Assembly (NCBI GenBank): GCA_035541855.1
Contig: DATKMM010000014.1
Location: forward strand, 1-5,528
Length of the DNA: 5,528 bases
Source of the DNA: JAJXYP01 sp035541855
Lineage (GTDB): Bacteria; Patescibacteriota; Minisyncoccia; UBA6257; 2-01-FULL-56-20
Direction: 5' to 3'
This document shows positions 5,403-5,528 of this stretch, piece after piece. Below the pieces are notes generated by a model. The model saw only the letters and a program-made list of their open reading frames with translations. It made no database searches and was not told the DNA's origin. The number at the start of each line of letters is the position of its first letter. Positions within the stretch are counted from its first letter, which is position 1. Position numbers and translations under genes: made by a program.

Positions 5403-5440
5403 GTTGTCACATATTCGCTACCATGAAGAATATGTACAAC
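5403..5440 (+). repeat. Inverted repeat enclosing the start codon of the right-edge gene
   Basis: Left arm 5403-5416 and right arm 5428-5440 pair over 13 bp with a single bulged C (5408). The 11-nt loop (5417-5427) contains the ATG at 5423. A TAATAT box at 5391-5396 would place a transcript start at about 5403, the first base of the stem. The element could be an RNA hairpin that limits translation, a dimeric DNA-binding site, or part of a mobile-element end. The pairing is directly visible; the role is not. Confidence 0.6.
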
Positions 5441-5528
5441 ATCAAACAAATACCGTCGGAAGCGCAGATTCGGAAGGAATTGCGGCGGCTGCTCTTCGGG
5501 AAAAACGTGTTTTGCCCCTGGTGCCGCA
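5423..5528 (+). CDS. Probable zinc-ribbon transposase, N-terminal part only, cut by the window edge
   Basis: Thirty-five codons are visible from ATG at 5423. The peptide begins MKNMYNIKQIPSEAQIRKEL, continues with a basic helix (RRLLFGK) and ends in FCPWC, a CxxC pair after a short lead-in. This layout resembles the start of IS1595/ISXO2-like or related transposases, where a helical lead is followed by a zinc ribbon before the DDE core. The catalytic part lies outside the window, so the call is tentative; another zinc-ribbon DNA-binding protein is possible. The gene diverges from nusA, has no Shine-Dalgarno, and its start codon lies in the loop of an inverted repeat. No terminal inverted repeat or target duplication can be established from this side alone. 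Confidence 0.5.
   Translation, partial: MKNMYNIKQIPSEAQIRKELRRLLFGKNVFCPWCR

Larger units (their letters stand above)
5308..5422. other. Divergent intergenic region between nusA and the probable transposase
   Basis: This 115-nt region is the longest gene-free stretch in the window. It holds the nusA leader hairpin, the nusA promoter, a plus-strand G-rich run (5376-5390: GGGG, GGGG and GGGGG separated by single bases), a possible TAATAT -10 box for the plus-strand gene (5391-5396) and the left arm of the inverted repeat. If the right-hand gene belongs to an insertion sequence, its left end must fall between the nusA -35 and about 5402. Confidence 0.6.

Overview
The window reads as ordinary bacterial chromosome, GC-rich and very compact. 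Five complete genes lie on the minus strand, one partial gene runs off the left edge (minus), and one partial gene runs off the right edge (plus). I infer a member of the Patescibacteria/CPR, probably Parcubacteria. The grounds are a NusA with a charged insert in its N-terminal domain and an acidic tail, a small wall-enzyme set, tiny intergenic gaps, and an almost complete absence of Shine-Dalgarno sequences. UGA is used as a normal stop (nusA, tyrS, and the transpeptidase gene), which argues against the UGA-to-glycine code of Gracilibacteria/Absconditabacteria. The lineage call is inference, not a measurement.

Layout, read in the direction of minus-strand transcription (right to left). A near-consensus sigma70-type promoter (5348-5375) drives nusA through a short leader holding a hairpin. 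nusA is followed 23 nt later by ppa (family I inorganic pyrophosphatase), and 2 nt after that by clpP. A perfect 22-bp inverted repeat (2797-2846), built as a bidirectional intrinsic terminator, begins next to the clpP stop. An extended -10 element then lies just in front of tyrS (tyrosyl-tRNA synthetase). The tyrS stop overlaps by 4 nt the GTG start of a membrane-anchored protein that joins an L,D-transpeptidase (YkuD) domain to a D-Ala-D-Ala carboxypeptidase (S11) domain. Immediately after it, a consensus extended -10 box sits 6 nt before the ATG of a secreted protein that is cut by the left edge. At the far right a plus-strand gene, probably a zinc-ribbon transposase, diverges from nusA. 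Its start codon sits in the loop of an inverted repeat.

How the genes work together: nusA, ppa, clpP and tyrS are housekeeping functions (transcription elongation, pyrophosphate removal, protein turnover, tRNA charging). The fusion protein is the most unusual gene. A carboxypeptidase that trims pentapeptide stems to tetrapeptides would make exactly the donor that an L,D-transpeptidase uses for 3-3 cross-links, so two consecutive wall-remodelling steps may be tethered in one chain. The other notable theme is regulatory. At three of the four minus-strand promoters I can propose, the -10 hexamer ends only 6-7 nt before the ATG, which predicts leaderless mRNAs. The fourth (nusA) has a leader of about 34 nt with a hairpin followed by a U-rich stretch.

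I saw no rRNA, tRNA, CRISPR array or complete mobile element. No gene-free stretch exceeds 300 bases; the longest is the 115-nt divergent region 5308-5422.
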